From the NCBI RefSeq assembly GCF_900107245.1, contig NZ_FNPG01000005.1, positions 120,473 through 184,472 on the forward strand: a stretch of 64,000 bases of DNA. The letters run 5' to 3'. Numbering within the stretch: position 1 is the stretch's first letter; the number at the start of each line of letters is the position of its first letter. Under the pieces are notes generated by a model. The model was not told the DNA's origin and ran no database searches. It was given only the letters and a program-made list of their open reading frames with translations. The position numbers and the translations under genes were made by a program. The DNA comes from Lachnobacterium bovis DSM 14045. Its GTDB lineage: Bacteria > Bacillota > Clostridia > Lachnospirales > Lachnospiraceae. Of the stretch, positions 63,665 to 64,000 are shown one piece after another.

Positions 63665-64000
63665 TGTACAATAAAATTTGACACCCTATCCTCAAGGTTT
63701 TTGATATAATGATAATCAATCAGAAAACAGGAGGACAATATGGCAAAAAAACAAAGAACATATGACATGGAGTACAAAGCACAGGCAGTAAAACTCGCAC
63801 AGGAAATAGGTGGACATAAAGCAGCGAAAGAATTAGGTGTTCCAGACGGTACTATCTATTGTTGGATAAAAGCATTTAAAGAAGGACGTTTACATGTTGC
63901 ATCAGCAGTTCATACACCTGATGATGCTTTATCACTGAATGAGGAACTAATCGAACTTAGAAAACGTATCAGAGAACAGGAAAAAGAAATCCAACGCTTA
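63665..64000 (+). mobile_element. IS3-family element, left end (continues past the window)
   Basis: Begins TGTACAATAAAATTTGACACCC immediately after the last rhs codon in frame, with a promoter-like TTGATATAATGATAATC stretch and an orfA gene. Different from the complete IS copy at 52.6 kb. It interrupts the Rhs gene. Confidence 0.8.
63740..64000 (+). CDS. IS3-family transposase OrfA, N-terminal part
   Basis: Starts at the ATG at 63740 behind AGGAGG and stays open to the window end (87 codons). RTYDMEYKAQAVKLAQEI and the HTH AAKELGVPDGTIYCWIKAF are typical; the end (EELIELRKRIREQEKEIQRL) is the start of the leucine-zipper coil. Confidence 0.88.
   Translation, partial: MAKKQRTYDMEYKAQAVKLAQEIGGHKAAKELGVPDGTIYCWIKAFKEGRLHVASAVHTPDDALSLNEELIELRKRIREQEKEIQRL

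Overview
The window is AT-rich DNA of a strictly anaerobic, low-G+C Gram-positive bacterium, most probably a Lachnospiraceae-type clostridium. The evidence is a Gram-positive PolC replicase, the DXP isoprenoid pathway, an HrcA/CIRCE-controlled groESL operon, an electron-bifurcating NfnAB pair, a GlnR/TnrA-type box in front of gltB, ribosomal protein S21 and strong GGAGG ribosome binding sites. Almost every gene lies on the minus strand, so operons read from high to low coordinates. No rRNA, tRNA or CRISPR array was seen.

Region 1 (1-17 kb) is housekeeping. After the tail of a DUF5050 protein comes one long minus-strand cluster: bactofilin, pyrH, frr, uppS, cdsA, dxr, rseP, ispG, polC. It combines UMP kinase, ribosome recycling, undecaprenyl and phospholipid precursor synthesis, isoprenoid synthesis, site-2 protease and replication. 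Upstream are the rpsB-tsf operon and the groES-groEL operon, each with its own promoter and terminator.

Region 2 (17-24 kb) holds a HAD phosphatase, an ArsR/SmtB-type metal sensor whose helix-5 ligands match SmtB, a lipoprotein-like beta-helix carbohydrate-binding protein, a MYG1-family DHH hydrolase and a MacB/FtsX-type ABC exporter. Region 3 (24-35 kb) is nitrogen and redox metabolism: gltB-gltD, a three-gene set (DUF1858 protein, unknown 202-residue protein, hemerythrin) that resembles a split RIC/ScdA stress-repair system, and NfnAB. Region 4 (35-50 kb) carries a TrpXYZ-like ABC importer, two COG0523 GTPases (one with four 18-residue His/Cys repeats, the other fused to a YcgQ/TIGR03943 C-terminal domain), rpsU, alaS, a purine-salvage pair (amidohydrolase and purine nucleoside phosphorylase), a YczE-like membrane protein, malQ and a ClC antiporter.

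Region 5 (50-64 kb) is accessory DNA dominated by polymorphic toxin genes and their debris. It has a large Rhs gene cut at its 5' side by an IS3-family element, a displaced Rhs tip with a 401-bp core duplicate, an orphan nucleic-acid deaminase tip, two homologous candidate immunity proteins, many small membrane proteins sitting where immunity genes sit, an intact-looking IS3 copy inside an S24 repressor fragment, IS30 and IS3 remnants, an LprI-domain lipoprotein, and an ABC-F protein behind a two-hairpin leader. The strongest leads for new biology are the Rhs tip/immunity modules, the split RIC-like operon, and the COG0523-YcgQ fusion paired with the histidine-repeat GTPase.
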